Assembly (NCBI RefSeq): GCF_036324505.1
Contig: NC_086350.1
Span: forward strand, 11,549,032 to 11,613,031
Length of the DNA: 64,000 bases
From: Eleginops maclovinus
Taxonomy: Eukaryota > Chordata > Actinopteri > Perciformes > Eleginopidae
Direction of reading: 5' to 3'
Part shown: positions 10,905 to 23,399 of the stretch, one piece after another
Position numbering within the stretch: position 1 is the stretch's first letter
Layout of the letters: every line of letters starts with the position of its first letter
Translations under genes and position numbers: made by a program
The notes under the pieces: model-generated
Told to the model about the DNA's origin: nothing
Database searches by the model: none
What the model saw: only the letters and a program-made list of their open reading frames with translations

Positions 10905-13496
10905 ATGAGGCACTTGTTGTTTTTGGCTTTAGTTTTTGCTGCATTTGAAATCAGCAATTCGATTCCAGGTACATCAATCTCTTTTTCTTCTCCATTTAAA
11001 TGTGTAACTAGAGAATGGTTTAATTAGTTTATAGAGGTTTACATTTCAGAATAGGCCATGCTAGCACACAGGCTCGTCAAATGCTAGCGTTGTGTATTGC
11101 TGCTTTTATTTAAGAATATGTTGTTTTAAAAATGTTTCTATAATTGTTTTTATGTTTTATTTTACTTAAATCTAATGTTTCAAAGAGATGAAGTCTCACT
11201 TCCGGTCCTTTAATAAAAAAGTGGCGGAAGACTCAATAAATTGGCTGAATCATGTATAGTATTAAAATTATGCCTGTGCCATCAGAAATCAATAGACCTG
11301 ACGGGGAAAAAGTTTTTAGTACATTACATAAGTCTAGACTCCATCTCTCAGCATGATATAATTGTATTGTTCCTGTTTTTTACCCTGATTTCCATGCTGC
11401 AACTTGCAACTGAGGCCCACAATGATTGTCTTTAGCTGTCAAAAAAAGACCAGATGGTATTTACTGTATGTTTACCTTCTAAGAAATGTTATTAACACAC
11501 TGCTAACGATTGTGATAAACTGACTGGACAATTCCCTTCTCTATAATTCTCAATCTTTTAAACACTGATATCATTTCTGTCTGCGCCTGAACACAATGAG
11601 CTTAACCTGAAACCGTTTGAAACCACTTCCTTCAGGTTATATCTATAAAAGGGCGGGAGGACTGAAAATGCACCATAAATGACACATGTTATTGCCCTCA
11701 TAAAAAGAGGGAGTGGGTATCTGTTGATGGGGTTAGTTAAACATTAGTTTTGTGCTGGAGATTTCTACAGAAACACCTATAACTTACCAAATACTGTACT
11801 CAAAAATAAGAGCATAACCTTTGGCATAAAGCATAGCTAACACCATATTTTATTTTTCATCCAACAGATTTCTGTCAATTGGAGCATGATGAAGGCGAAG
11901 GCACAAGCTTTACCTTCTCTCTATTTTACGATCCTGTCAAAGATCAGTGCAACCCTTTCCTATACAAAGGCCAAGGAGGAAATGCCAACCGATTCCTGAA
12001 TGAAAGAGAGTGCATAAGAAACTGTTCCGCCAATGTAGACAGACTGTACCCCATGGATGGTAAGATGGTTTTAAACACTCATAATGAAAGTATAGTAATG
12101 TTCCAATTTATTTTGAATTACCACTCACTGTTTCTTAAACACATAAAATGTCTAATGTAAAATCAAAGACCGCTTACTGTACATTTAGATGAACACAGTA
12201 GAACAGTAGAGAAAAAAATCCTTCTTCCTATCTGTTGTCTGAGGACTTTGGAACATGAACTGGCCCATAAGGTAGAGTTTTATGACCTAAAGGACCATGA
12301 ATGGGAACCCTTCATCATCATGATCATGATCATCATCATCATCATCATCATCAGGCGAGGGCGAGAGAAAGAGACTATATGATGAGGGGCTTATTGGCTG
12401 TATGGCGGTAACCTACACATAATATCAACTCCATTGCTTTTCTGCTTGTAAATGTATTAGACACAAATAACTTTTTTCACCTTCATTTCTTCGAAGATGG
12501 AGGAAAAACACGTCAGGTTGAGTGTTAGCAATACGCCACCGAGTGGTGGAAAGCTAAACTACTTTTAATAAACTGTCGAAGGTTTAATGATATATTCTGC
12601 CACCTGCTGTATCAATAGCTTAGAATTGTATAGATAACAAATCCTAACTTTCAAATTAGTCTTATTAATCAGTCGGATCACTGATATGATTAGTAAGGAT
12701 GATGTTTTATCTTCACAGTGTCCCAAGCTTGCCACTTCAAACATGCTGTTGGTGAGTGCAGTGGCAAGTTTTTGAGGTATTACTACGATTCTGTCCACAA
12801 CAAATGCAAAAGGTTCCTTTGGTCTGGATGCATCGGAAACGGAAACAGATTTTTTGACCAGGCCAGCTGCAATGCCACCTGTGAGGGCATCCACGGTGAG
12901 CATAATCTCTGTTTAATGTACACATTTACTGAAATAATAAAAATATCAAATTATTTTACTGAGTCAATTATACTCTTAAATGTATTACAATGATGTTTTA
13001 ACATGATGTCAATTGTTTTTGGTAAGATGACGGGAATGAAGCTGAGGAGGAAGAACCGGACACTCCTATTGGTCAGTAGATACTCAAAGAACTCATCCCT
13101 GTTTTAGTAAAGTGCATAAAACATGTTTCATATACTTTTATCTGAAAATTATGTTTTAATCTATTAACATGCATCCCGGTCATCTGTCTTCTTCAACAGC
13201 AATAATCTGTGGAGTTCTGCTTGCCCTCATTGTTGCGTCTATCATCATAACTGTGACTGTCTTGACCATTCAGTCAAAGTAAGACTGTTTTTCTTTGTCT
13301 TCAATCTTACATAATGTGTTATCACTAAAAAGGAAAAGCACATACCTTGCTGTTAATGACTGCTCTCGTCTAATTTTCTTGATATCAATTTTTTTTCTTT
13401 AGGAAAAAGAACTCCAAGAACGGGGCAGCAGGGAAAAGAAAAGACCCCCAGTCTGGCTCACCTCTACAAGTTGAGAAGGACATAGAAATGTCATAG
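10905..13496 (+). CDS. Type I membrane protein with two Kunitz domains
   Basis: Exons 10905-10968, 11868-12059, 12719-12895, 13027-13071, 13200-13278 and 13403-13496 join into 216 codons with continuous phase; each Kunitz domain is one phase 1-1 exon. Residues 1-20 are a signal peptide. Kunitz domain 1 (24-74) has cysteines only at 24, 49, 70 and 74; the other two standard positions are G33 and Q57. Kunitz domain 2 (90-140) has all six cysteines (90, 99, 115, 123, 136, 140) with serine at P1 (S100) and an NAT glycosylation sequon at N137. An acidic linker follows, then a membrane helix at about 159-183 and a lysine-rich cytoplasmic tail ending DIEMS. The layout resembles SPINT2/HAI-2, but orthology was not established. 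It sits between ca12 and usp3, which are adjacent in human. Exon 4 would use an AAG acceptor, its weakest junction. Confidence 0.82.
12312..12353. repeat. (TCA)n microsatellite
   Basis: ATC/TCA trinucleotide run of about 42 bp with two interruptions, in intron 2 of the Kunitz gene. Confidence 0.9.
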
Positions 13497-13737
13497 ACAC
13501 CTCAATGGCAACATGCAAAGTTACCATTAAATTGGATTTGTATTATAATTATACAGGCCTTGATACTTAACATAACACTTAATCACAGTTCAATTTAGAT
13601 TTTTTTTAACTGACATATATAATAGCTACAATTGCATTGCAATTTTGATCAATTTTGTATTTTATCACCTACCACTTCTGCAAAGTGATGTTTTTTTAAG
13701 TTGAATTTTTCCTGGGAGCTTTCATTCAGCAATCCAA

Positions 13738-13743
13738 AATAAA
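13738..13743 (+). terminator. Poly(A) signal of the Kunitz gene
   Basis: AATAAA 242 bp after the stop codon, the first such signal downstream. It predicts a short 3' UTR. Confidence 0.6.
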
Positions 13744-15100
13744 TCTAATAAGCCATTGTGTAATCAAAAGAAACCAGATTTAAAATCTTAGTAAATTAAT
13801 TGATTTGTTTGTTTGATTAGAAAACCTTTCTAATTTGGTAATTGATTGTTGTTCCAGGAAAAATGTCAAAGGTTTCCTTTATTCTAGCGTTTTAGTTGTT
13901 TAGCTGCTTTTTTCTGCCTTATCTGATTGTAAAATGAAAATATTTTATGACTGTTGCTGGGACAAAACAAGTTAGGATCCAGGAAGTTGTGATGACTGGT
14001 TTTAGAAAGGATTTCTCAAAAATTCTATAGACATAATTAATAATTAGTGCAGCCTTAAAATATACACCTATAGTAACTTTAAGGGGAAATATTTCCATTT
14101 AAAGCAAGTAGTTTTGTTTTTATGACAAACACACAAGTATAAACAAAAGCAGAACTACATGATTACAAGTTTGGGTACTATTCTGCTTGTGAATGACCAC
14201 CTTTAATTCTTTGAAAGGATAGTCTTGTAACCATTTGTATGTTTCCAAAACACAACTGCATTAATACTTGGCTCATAGATGTGCAGATTAATGTCTGAAG
14301 TCTTCTGTAGGGACGTCCTTATTGTAAACCCAACTCATTAGAGCTGTTTTTGTGGAGTGATGTCCACACACACTTTGTGATTATGTGTACCTAAATGCTC
14401 AGCATTTGTGAATCTTTTGTTTTAGTCTGCAAAAATTTCAATATAAAAGTGTCAAAAAACACATTTTACATTTCTCACATGTATTCTAAAACATATGGCT
14501 GTGATGTCAAATGGCCATGCTTTGTATTTTGGATAATAAAGCAGTTTTGCCGAACAAAACAATTGAAGGTCATACTTTATTAAAAGATGTTTCAATGCAG
14601 TTTGTGATGTATAAATTCATCTAATAATTAATGATCATCATTATAACCTTGTATAACCTTTTACACGGTACCTCTTTAAAATAAATGACTTTCCTTCCTT
14701 GGTGGTCAATATTTGGTGTATGGGAAGAAGGTGATATATATTTGATATACGTACGGAGGGGAAAAAAAGGTTTACCGTTATCAAAATGAGTAAGAGGCCC
14801 ACGGAGAATATGCAACGAAAATATGTCCAAATTAGGGACCTATAAAGTACATCTTGTCTTATATTATATTGTTTGAATCCATTACGGGCGACATATTTAA
14901 GCCAACCATTTTCGCCTACATGAATAGGATAATTGTTTACCATCAGTTTTGTCCTAGCCTATAGTGTCATGCCAAAATAACTTCACGTTAATTCTTAATT
15001 TAAGAGGAAATAAAGTGTTATTGTGCCAACTAGTTGTGGTTTCCGTATTGCAAAAAGCATGCTAAAGTAGCTAACATGAATGTTAATAAAAGGTGTCCGT
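13744..15100. other. Intergenic DNA, no gene recognised
   Basis: AT-rich DNA between the Kunitz gene and the usp3 promoter. A second AATAAA-containing run near 14537 could be a distal poly(A) site of the Kunitz gene. Open frames here resemble no family. Confidence 0.5.
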
Positions 15101-15187
15101 TTTAACTGCTTTAACAATTGAACTCACTATTCACAACGTTATCTGTGATCGCCATGGTGATCGGAAACGTAGCGGTTGATCGCTACT

Positions 15188-15200
15188 ACGCATGCGCGAG
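15188..15200. promoter_or_regulatory. NRF1-like site upstream of usp3
   Basis: ACGCATGCGCGAG closely matches the NRF1 core GCATGCGC. Together with ETS-type GGAAGT/ACTTCC words (about 15370 and 15450) and no TATA box, this suggests a housekeeping promoter for usp3, about 600 bp upstream of its start codon. Confidence 0.45.
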
Positions 15201-15788
15201 ACTTCTAAGTGAGTTAATTCTCACAACATTGCTTAATGAGGTCTACATCTTAGAACTTCCACAAGTCAGTAGGTATAAAGGCAATAAAAAAGCCACTGAC
15301 ACTAATAAGAAAACAAACTATCATCCATATATGTACCACTAAGCGGTCCGGGGAGTGTAAGCGAAGCAGGAAGTAAGCAAACGCAACTCAGAAGCTTTTC
15401 ATCTTTGTTTTGTAGTTGGCAAACACCCCAGCCGGCAGTCACTGCGTCACTTCCTCAAGTTATTTCCATTTGTTTGTGGCAAACACCAGCAGTTACCTAG
15501 TACCTTACACACCAAAGAAAACGTTACTATTCTTACTTATAATATATCAGGGCGTAAACGGCATCACTTTTGTTTTGTCAATTCTGCTGTACCCTGAAAT
15601 TATGTACGAAAGATAGACGCTGATGCGTTAGCGAGAGAAAAACAGGGAAACGTGAGCAGAAGTAGTTTGTCGGCTAACGTTAGCTAGCTAGTATAGGTTA
15701 ATTGGCCACCTATTGTTAGCTGACTGGTTCCCGGTATCGTTTTGTTTGTGTAGTGCTAACGTTGGGTAAGCCTCACAATTTTGGACTG

Positions 15789-18700
15789 ATGGAGTGCCCT
15801 CATCTTGGCTCAAACGTGAGCTGTCCTCTTGATACCTCCAGGCTTCCTAACGGGACTCCGTCCTCCTGGTGCTGCAGCGGTAAGTGTTTGTCACTCCTTC
15901 ATTTAACGTTAAGAGGTTGTCTGCAATAGTCAGTGATTTTGATCCAAGCCTTCAGTGATAATCCCACGTTTTTTATCAGATACAGTCAAAGTCAACAGAA
16001 ATCACAAGAACACATTTCATGAACAATACTTGAGCAGTAAAAAAATAATATATAAGTTCATAAAGTCAAGAATTTGTGTTTAAAAAGAAGTGCTTTGTAT
16101 TTGTATGCAGAAGGAAACATTAAGTCTGGTGTACCATCTTGAATAATTTTGATTCGTATGTTGTGTGTGACTAAATGTTGGTTAAACTTATGGGAATGTT
16201 TTTAATGAACTATTTTGTTTGTTGTTTGTTTGGCTATAGTGTGTATACTGCATGTATTAAAGTAGGGCCACCATAATGAAAAGTAAATTCTCATGCTAGT
16301 GCTAATAAGCATTCTAATAAGATACAACAAGATCATAATAGAACACAAAAGGAAATAAAAGCAATTAATTGTCTTAATAAACTGTACTATTCTTAATTAA
16401 GACTCCATCTTCTTCTATCTCTAGTTTGCAGGTCCAATAAAAGTCCTTGGATTTGTCTCACCTGTCTGATGGTCCATTGTGGAAGGTAATTTTGCCAGTG
16501 TATGAACATGGAAACTAAGTTTGCTTAATTTAGGTAATTTGTAAACTCTTTGGAAGTGTTTCAAGATTCCTCAAAGACTCTTTCAATGTTATTAAACAAG
16601 GAAATCTGTCATTTCAAGTTACCAACTTTCTTTGGACAAGGGAAAGTAGTTGAAGCTATGAAAATGGGTTAAGGTATATTTGTGTGCAGCAGCAGACTGT
16701 TTTTTTTACCAGATAGTTGGAAGAATCTTTGAGGATTTTTTAAATAAGGTCTTAACATTAGCATTTACGGTTTGATAAATCTTGCAAAAGATTCATATTA
16801 ACTCATTAATTTCTCTGGGAAAGAGATGCTCTGGTTGATGTGCAGCATCTATCATAGATCAAAACAGATTTTTAAATGTACTGTTTATTTGTATCAAAAT
16901 ACTGATTGTTCCAGATGTTGTGTTACAAGTAATTTCTTTTTTTTTAAAAAGATATGTCAATGGACATGCGAAGAAACACTTTGAAGAGAGCCAAGTTGTT
17001 GTCATTAGCCAAAAGAAGAGCGAGAAACAGGAGAAAGAGAAATCCCATCATTCCGTATGCATGGACTGCAGCAACTACAGCGTATTCTGGTGAGTGTCCT
17101 TTATGACCAACCTATCTACATAGGCAATCTGTGACCCACTGTGGGGCCGTGCAAAGTCATAAAAACAGTCAAAGTACACTATACAGTGTGGTAATAGAAA
17201 CCAAAAGTTCCTTTAGATCTTTTTAATCAATGCAACATCCGTCTGATGGCAAGCCACTAACGGCCATATGTTAATTAAGAGCACAGCGATCTGATGTGTT
17301 TGTATGTGTCTTGACTAATGTGGATTTTATAGTTACAGATGTGATGAGATTGTTGTAAATGACACCAAACTCGGGCATGTGCAGAAGGTGAGGGAGCATC
17401 TGCAGGGTTTAGAAAAGTAAGTACAAATCTCAAGAAGTATTTACATATTTAGTTTTTGTGTCTTGATCATTTGACAGTGTTTTACTGAGGAAGCCAAATA
17501 AAAATGCATCTGCCAAACGATATCTTCATTATCTGATGATGTACACAAAATATATTTCAGAACATAAACGGTGTCCAGATCAAATATTTCATTTCCTCCT
17601 ACAGCTCAGCACTGATGGGTGATAGACAGAGGAAACGGAAACTTCAGGAAAGCCTGGCTCCAGACAGCAAGTTGTTAAAAGACAATGTAAGAGGCTAAAA
17701 ATATTATTTATTTATTTTTGAAACAAGAAAAAAAATGTTGCAGCCTCTCTACAGTTGTTTTCCAGCCAAAAAACGGTATAAAACGTTTGTTTTACAAGCC
17801 TGTATTTTCACTGGGGGACTCATAGTAGCCTTCATAGGCCTAAGCTCACAATTCTTTAAATGTTAGCTTAAAGCTTAGTTTTAAGTTATGTTCTAAGACC
17901 TTTTTGAAATGTATATATATTAACAGACATCTTTTCTGTTTTTCATTCGTCTCTGTCAGAACGGCCTGGCTTTGGGTGCTACAGGCCTGCGGAACTTGGG
18001 CAACACGTGCTTCATGAATGCCATCCTGCAGTCCCTCAGGTAAGGGATGAGGAATGTGGTAAACTGGGCTTCAGCATGGTTCAGTGGCTCTGCCCCTGTA
18101 GACCCAGGGCCCCACAGTCATTCATCCTTTATTAATACAGTCTGGGGCACAGTCAGGGGAGTTTATACTGGCTGCATGGAAACAAGATCCAGTAAAAGGA
18201 CAGATTTCTCAGTAAACACAAGTTTCCTGGTTCTGAAACGACTGTGGTGTTGTAACAGTTGCTTTATTGTAGACCCTACCTAAATATGCCAAACTTTTTT
18301 CATTTCAGTGTTCGCATCGAAAAGCAACAACTTGAAATGGTCCTCATTAATTGGCCAAATGTACACATTGTTGTATTAAGATTATAACAGCTTCCCAGGG
18401 AAATACTCAACATTATGCCCCATCATGTGTTTCTTTGACAGCAACATCACACAGTTCAGCTGTTATTTCAAGGAGTTGCCTGCAGTGGCTCTACGCAGCG
18501 GTAAGACAGCAGGAAGAAGGATGTACCACACCCGAAGCCAAGGGGACAACACTGTGTAAGGTCCTCTTTTCTAGGAGTGAAGATTTATGGGCAGAGTGTG
18601 TTTATCAAACACTTATTTTAATAGCATAACATTTACAAAATCTGACCTATCATAGACATTTTCTCATGAGGCTACTGACATCAGCAATGATCTTGTTTCT

Positions 18701-21700
18701 TGTATCTTGACATTCTAGTCTTGCACTACGCAAGACCAGAATGTCAAAGTACAGAAACAGTGGTTGAATACAAATAACAAGAAAATAAAAGCACTGTAAG
18801 GCAATCTGACACAACTTTCTTGGAGAGTGTGTGTGAATATTGATATAGCTTTGAGTTTTCAGTTTTAAATGTAGCATATTAAACATGCTTTCTTTGTGTT
18901 GAACAGGTCTTTGGTGGAGGAGTTCAGGAAAACCCTTTGTTCCCTGTGGCAAGGAAGCCAGACTGCCTTCAGTCCGGACTCCTTATTTTATGCTATATGG
19001 AAAATCATGCCAAGTTTCAGGTATGCCAACAGTGTACAGATAATTAAGCTCATCATGCTGAGCAGTTAATTGTTTTCCTTCGGTTCTGTTTCCTGATTAT
19101 TATTAGTAGTATTGTCAAGATATTTGAAGATCACCGACTGGAACAACCTATAGTGAGTTATTACACAGAAAGGTCATTGAAAGCTTTGTTTTTGTGTCCA
19201 GGGGCTATCAGCAGCACGATGCTCATGAGTTCATGCGGTACCTGCTGGACCATCTCCACAGGGAGCTCCAGTGCGGTCGCAACGGGGCGTCCCACCCAGT
19301 CTCTCCTCAGGAGGGGGTCAGACTCTCCACTGCTGAGGGCAAATGCTGCATGTAAGCCCAGGCAACCTTACAATTATTTTGTATATCTCTGACGAAGTGG
19401 ACACATTAAGCATCGCAGGCATGCCGCTATCCATTACATGGCTAATGAGAGTCTGTTTTCTTTTTGTTGTTTTATTAGCATATTTTACTATGTTTAATTT
19501 GTTCACTTATTTCCTTTTTTTTAAAGCAAGTTTAAAGTGTTTACTATTAGCCTTAAGAAGTCTAAATGATCTCATCATTCAATGTTGACGTGGAGCATTT
19601 AAGAAAAATCTTAATGTGCATTTATTAAAACTGTTTTGTGTTGAACAGAAATGGGACTGCCAGTGTTGTCACATCCAATTTTGGTGGCATACTTCAGAAT
19701 GAGGTGAACTGCCTGATATGTGGAACCGAATCTAGGAAATTTGATCCATTTCTAGGTAAGAAAACAACCTTTGGTAGCGAACAAACACCAACAAATTAAA
19801 GAAAGTATCAGTATTTTCCTCCTTTTTACAGTGAAACATTAATAATGTTAACACAAATACTCAGTGGCTAATAATTGAGGCAGTTAAATGTATGAGATAA
19901 TTTATTTTCAGTTTTTTTTGCACAGATCTATCTTTGGACATTCCAAGTCAGTTCAGACAAAAGAGAAGTAAGGACCAGGAGCCGGGGCCAACCTGCACTC
20001 TTCGTGGTAAGTCTCCCACTGTCAAATATAACGACTCATTAGACAGTTTAACTTACCAATTGCAAATAGTTCAAATAAAACCAGTATATTATATTTGTTT
20101 GTTTTTGCTTTAGACTGTGTACGTAGCTTCACTGACCTGGAAGAGCTGGATGAAACGGAGCTGTACTACTGCCATAAGTGTAAGAAGCGACAGAAATCCA
20201 CTAAGAAGTTCTGGATCCAAAAGCTGCCAAAGGTAGAGACATAAGTAGTCAATTATGTTACATCAACTTAATAATTTCAAGATTATTCTATTGAAATAAA
20301 ATATTCCTGAGAAAATTGTTTTTGGGTATAATTGGATGTTTCTTTTCCAACTGTAGGTTTTGTGTCTGCACCTCAAGAGGTTCCACTGGACGGCCTTTTT
20401 GAGAAACAAGGTGGATACCTATGTGGAATTTCCCCTGAAGGGCCTGGACATGAGGGGCTACTTACTTGAGGTGAGTTAAAGCTAAAGAAATACAAGATCA
20501 TGGAATTCCACATTATATATTTTACATTTTTATATTTCATAAAAGAGGAAAATGATGAAAAACAAGGAATAATAATTTTGAAAATGCAAGTGAAGTTCAG
20601 TCAGGAAACTACGACGGAGTATTAGGGCCACATATGAAGAAAAAAAATATTTTTGCCGTGACGAGATTAAAGTCGACACGGCGACTTTAAAGTCAACATG
20701 TCAACATTAAACTCGAAATGTCGAGAATAAAGTTGAAATGTCATGTCGAGTTTAATCTCGACATGTCGAGATTAAACTCGAAATAAATGTCGAGAATATA
20801 GTTGAAATTAGTTGGGAGACATAGCAACCGCTCCCACAGGTCCTGCACTGAATCCGAAATGGCTTGTGTAGATCATTTGGTCAAATTATACTTCCGAATT
20901 GGATTTAACAATAAAGAGATCCTCGCTGTTTTAGCGCAGAACCACAGTGTGGTGATTAGTGTAAGAACCATGCGTGACTCAAACTGCACCTGTGGAGCGG
21001 TTGCTTTCTCTCTGAATAGTTTTCAGTGTCAATTGACATAAAATCGAGATTATTCTCGACATGTCGAGATTAAACTCGACATAATATTTCAACTTTATTC
21101 TCGACATTTCGAGTTTAATGTCGACATGTTGACTTTAAAGTCGCCGTGTCGACTTTAATCTCGTCACGGCAAAAATATTTTTTTTCTTCATATGTGGCCC
21201 TAATACTCCGTCGTAGGAAACAGTCCAGTGACGTGGTAAGAACCGTTAGGTCAGAAACCAGCTGCTTTCAGTCTGGCCTATGTGGAAATAATTGGTATTT
21301 GTGCAAAATAAATAAATATCCTTACAAAGACTTTTATTAATGTGCCATTCAGTTTCCTTTCTGTGCGTCTGTTGTCATGGAATTTTCCAAGAGAAACTAT
21401 TGTGAATTAGTCAAAGCGGAGAGTTATTTTACTGGTCTTGGCTAAGTCTTACTTGTTGGAAAAATCACAATACCACAAAAATGTCGAGTAAATTAAAACA
21501 TTTGTAATGAAGGGGTATGGTTTAGTAACTTTAAAAAAAAGTCAACACTGTAGTTAAACAATGGAAAGATCTCAAGTGAAATGCTATACAACTAACTTGG
21601 TAAAGCATGGGAAAGATGACAGTAAACCAATTGGGTACAGTCAGAGGAGCCGCAGACAGCATGAAGGCTAAAAAGTATTTTTATAGACACGTATTACAAT

Positions 21701-23399
21701 AGCTCCTTTGCCAAACCGGTGATTTAGCCAAACTAAATGTTACCCTTGGTCTGCTGATGAAGGATTTATATCAACAGAGGGGGAAAAATATGTTTAGGGA
21801 GTTCGCAACCTGAGATCTCAAAGGTTGAGATTATTGTGCAGTGCATGTACACTATTATACTTGGTGTTTACTTTTGGAAGTCTCCTAACCAATGCCTGCA
21901 GAGGGCACTGTTTCACAGATATTTGATTTGGATTTATTTTTTATTTGATGGGGACAATGCAATTCCAGTACAGAGCATGAAACTGATGAACTGCAGGGAT
22001 AGTTAATAGAATAAAAAAAAACACATGACACTGACAAACTTGTGTCAATGTGATTGTGTAAACTGTTCAAAATGTCTTCATGTCCTGATATAAAACATGT
22101 GTTTTTTGACCCTCTGTCATGCTGACTCTGCAATCATCAACGTATTTTAGAATTTGAGAAATTGTGCGATTCTCTGGCATGTTGCTAAAATGCTAAATGC
22201 TAAATGCTAAATGAGACCTTTACGTTGTAAATCTTTGAAAAGTCTAGACAGAAAATATCTCATGTTGTCTTTTGTTATGTTTGCAGCCAGAGAGTGCATC
22301 AGCAGACAGCTGCCTGTATGATCTTGTTGATGTCGTAGTGCACCATGGATCTGGGTGAGTATTATCCAGGTTCAAACACACAAATGGAGGAGTTGTAATT
22401 CATTTGCTGAAGCTTCATCCCTCTGATTATAATGTGCTGTTTTAATAAGCATAACGGCATCTAGAGTGCTGCAGCATCTTGAATATTTCAGACTTGGTTG
22501 AGGTTGATTGGGTTTTTTCCCCTCCAGCTGACATTTTATCACATGTTCAGACACATGCAAGATGTGATTCTGTCACGCAGCATAGTTAACAGCTCAAGAA
22601 GATAACACGCAACTATAAATCTAAACATGAGCATCTGTTGACCAGCCTATGGCTTTTGGCAAAGCTGGTCACACTATGGCTGTATTAAAAAAAATAAAAT
22701 GCAATTTTGCTGAGAGCTTTGTAGACAGCTGCAGTTACAAAATGTATGTATCCACAAAATGCTGAAAGGTATTAGTTTGAAAGTCCTTAAAATGTGTAAG
22801 ATATGCCAAGAAATGTTTACCATGGTGCTGCAGTTTTACTTATGGCCTCTAAGTGGCAATGTTGTTCTGCTGAGCTGAATGTGTTCCTCTATCTCTAACC
22901 TCACTAGCAATAGATGCAGTGTGGTAGAAGCGAGACAGCCGTTCATGATATATGCGTCTGTGTTTACAGGGTCGGATCAGGACATTATACAGCATATGGC
23001 AGCCACGAGGGCCGCTGGTACCACTTCAACGACAGCACAGTGACTCTGACCAATGAGGAGACAGTGAGGAAGGCCAAGGCCTACATCCTGTTCTATGTGG
23101 AGAGGACTGGACAGGTGGCCTCAGAGAAGAGGGACAGCAGCAAGCCTGCTGCAGAGACAGCGGTTATTGACAGCGGACCTTCAGAAGCAGTGGCTCAGGA
23201 CAAGGTCACATCAGACATGGTTCTGATGGATGCAGCCGCCTCAGACATGAAGACAGAGGACTTGGAGGCCCGGGATAATGCTGTGTTGGAAAATGTTGGC
23301 GAAGAAATGGCTGAGCTGGCCTCAATAGAGGCACATAATACCTCAGACAAGGCTGCAACAGAGGAGGCCAGCCAAGCTATTCAAGCTGTCGCACAATGA
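15789..23399 (+). CDS. usp3: Ubiquitin carboxyl-terminal hydrolase 3
   Basis: USP3 is a nuclear cysteine protease that removes ubiquitin from histones H2A/H2B. Exons: 15789-15879, 16425-16485, 16952-17089, 17333-17416, 17605-17686, 17960-18039, 18442-18555, 18907-19020, 19202-19351, 19649-19755, 19926-20006, 20114-20232, 20357-20470, 22287-22354 and 22970-23399; all phases join, giving 610 residues. The start MECPHL matches human USP3. Residues 3-60 form the ZnF-UBP domain (C3, H5, C29, C32, C41, C44, H48, C49, H56, H60). The catalytic cysteine is C169 (GNTCFMNA), the catalytic histidine H473 (GSGHYTAY), and N488/D489 follow (HFNDS). Structural zinc cysteines are C326/C329 and C387/C390, and the [10 protein letters not shown] box is present. 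Every key residue is intact, so an active enzyme is expected. From residue 513 there is a 98-residue acidic, Ala/Glu-rich tail, much longer than the end of human USP3 (520 residues). Confidence 0.96.
18707..18747. repeat. 18-bp stem-loop in usp3 intron 7
   Basis: TTGACATTCTAGTCTTGC, a 5-base ACTAC loop, then GCAAGACCAGAATGTCAA: 17 of 18 stem positions pair. It is isolated, about 160 bp upstream of exon 8, and its function is unknown. Confidence 0.8.
20610..21215. mobile_element. IS3EU-like non-autonomous DNA transposon, 606 bp
   Basis: Ends TACGACGGAGTATTAGG and its exact reverse complement. Inverted arms of about 175 bp (20610-20785 and 21040-21215) are nearly identical. Flanks are GGAAAC at 20604-20609 and GGAAAC at 21216-21221, a perfect 6-bp target duplication. 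Ends in TAC...GTA and a 6-bp duplication fit the IS3EU superfamily as I remember it. Both arms hold repeated ATGTCGAG words making CTCGACATGTCGAG palindromes. It lies in usp3 intron 13, where near-perfect arms imply recent insertion. Confidence 0.85.
20802..21041 (+). pseudogene. Transposase N-terminal fragment inside the IS3EU-like element
   Basis: An 80-codon frame between the inverted arms. Its middle contains [18 protein letters not shown] and a following VVISVRTMR, which I recognise as the helix-turn-helix start of a teleost transposon integrase-like protein family. The match stops after about 45 residues and no catalytic domain follows, so it is an internal deletion relic left from an autonomous parent. 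Confidence 0.6.

Noticed and set aside
22914..22969. Upstream start for the last usp3 exon as a separate gene
   Set aside because: The frame continues into usp3 exon 15 only by chance; the acceptor CAG at 22967-22969 joins in phase to exon 14 and restores [12 protein letters not shown].
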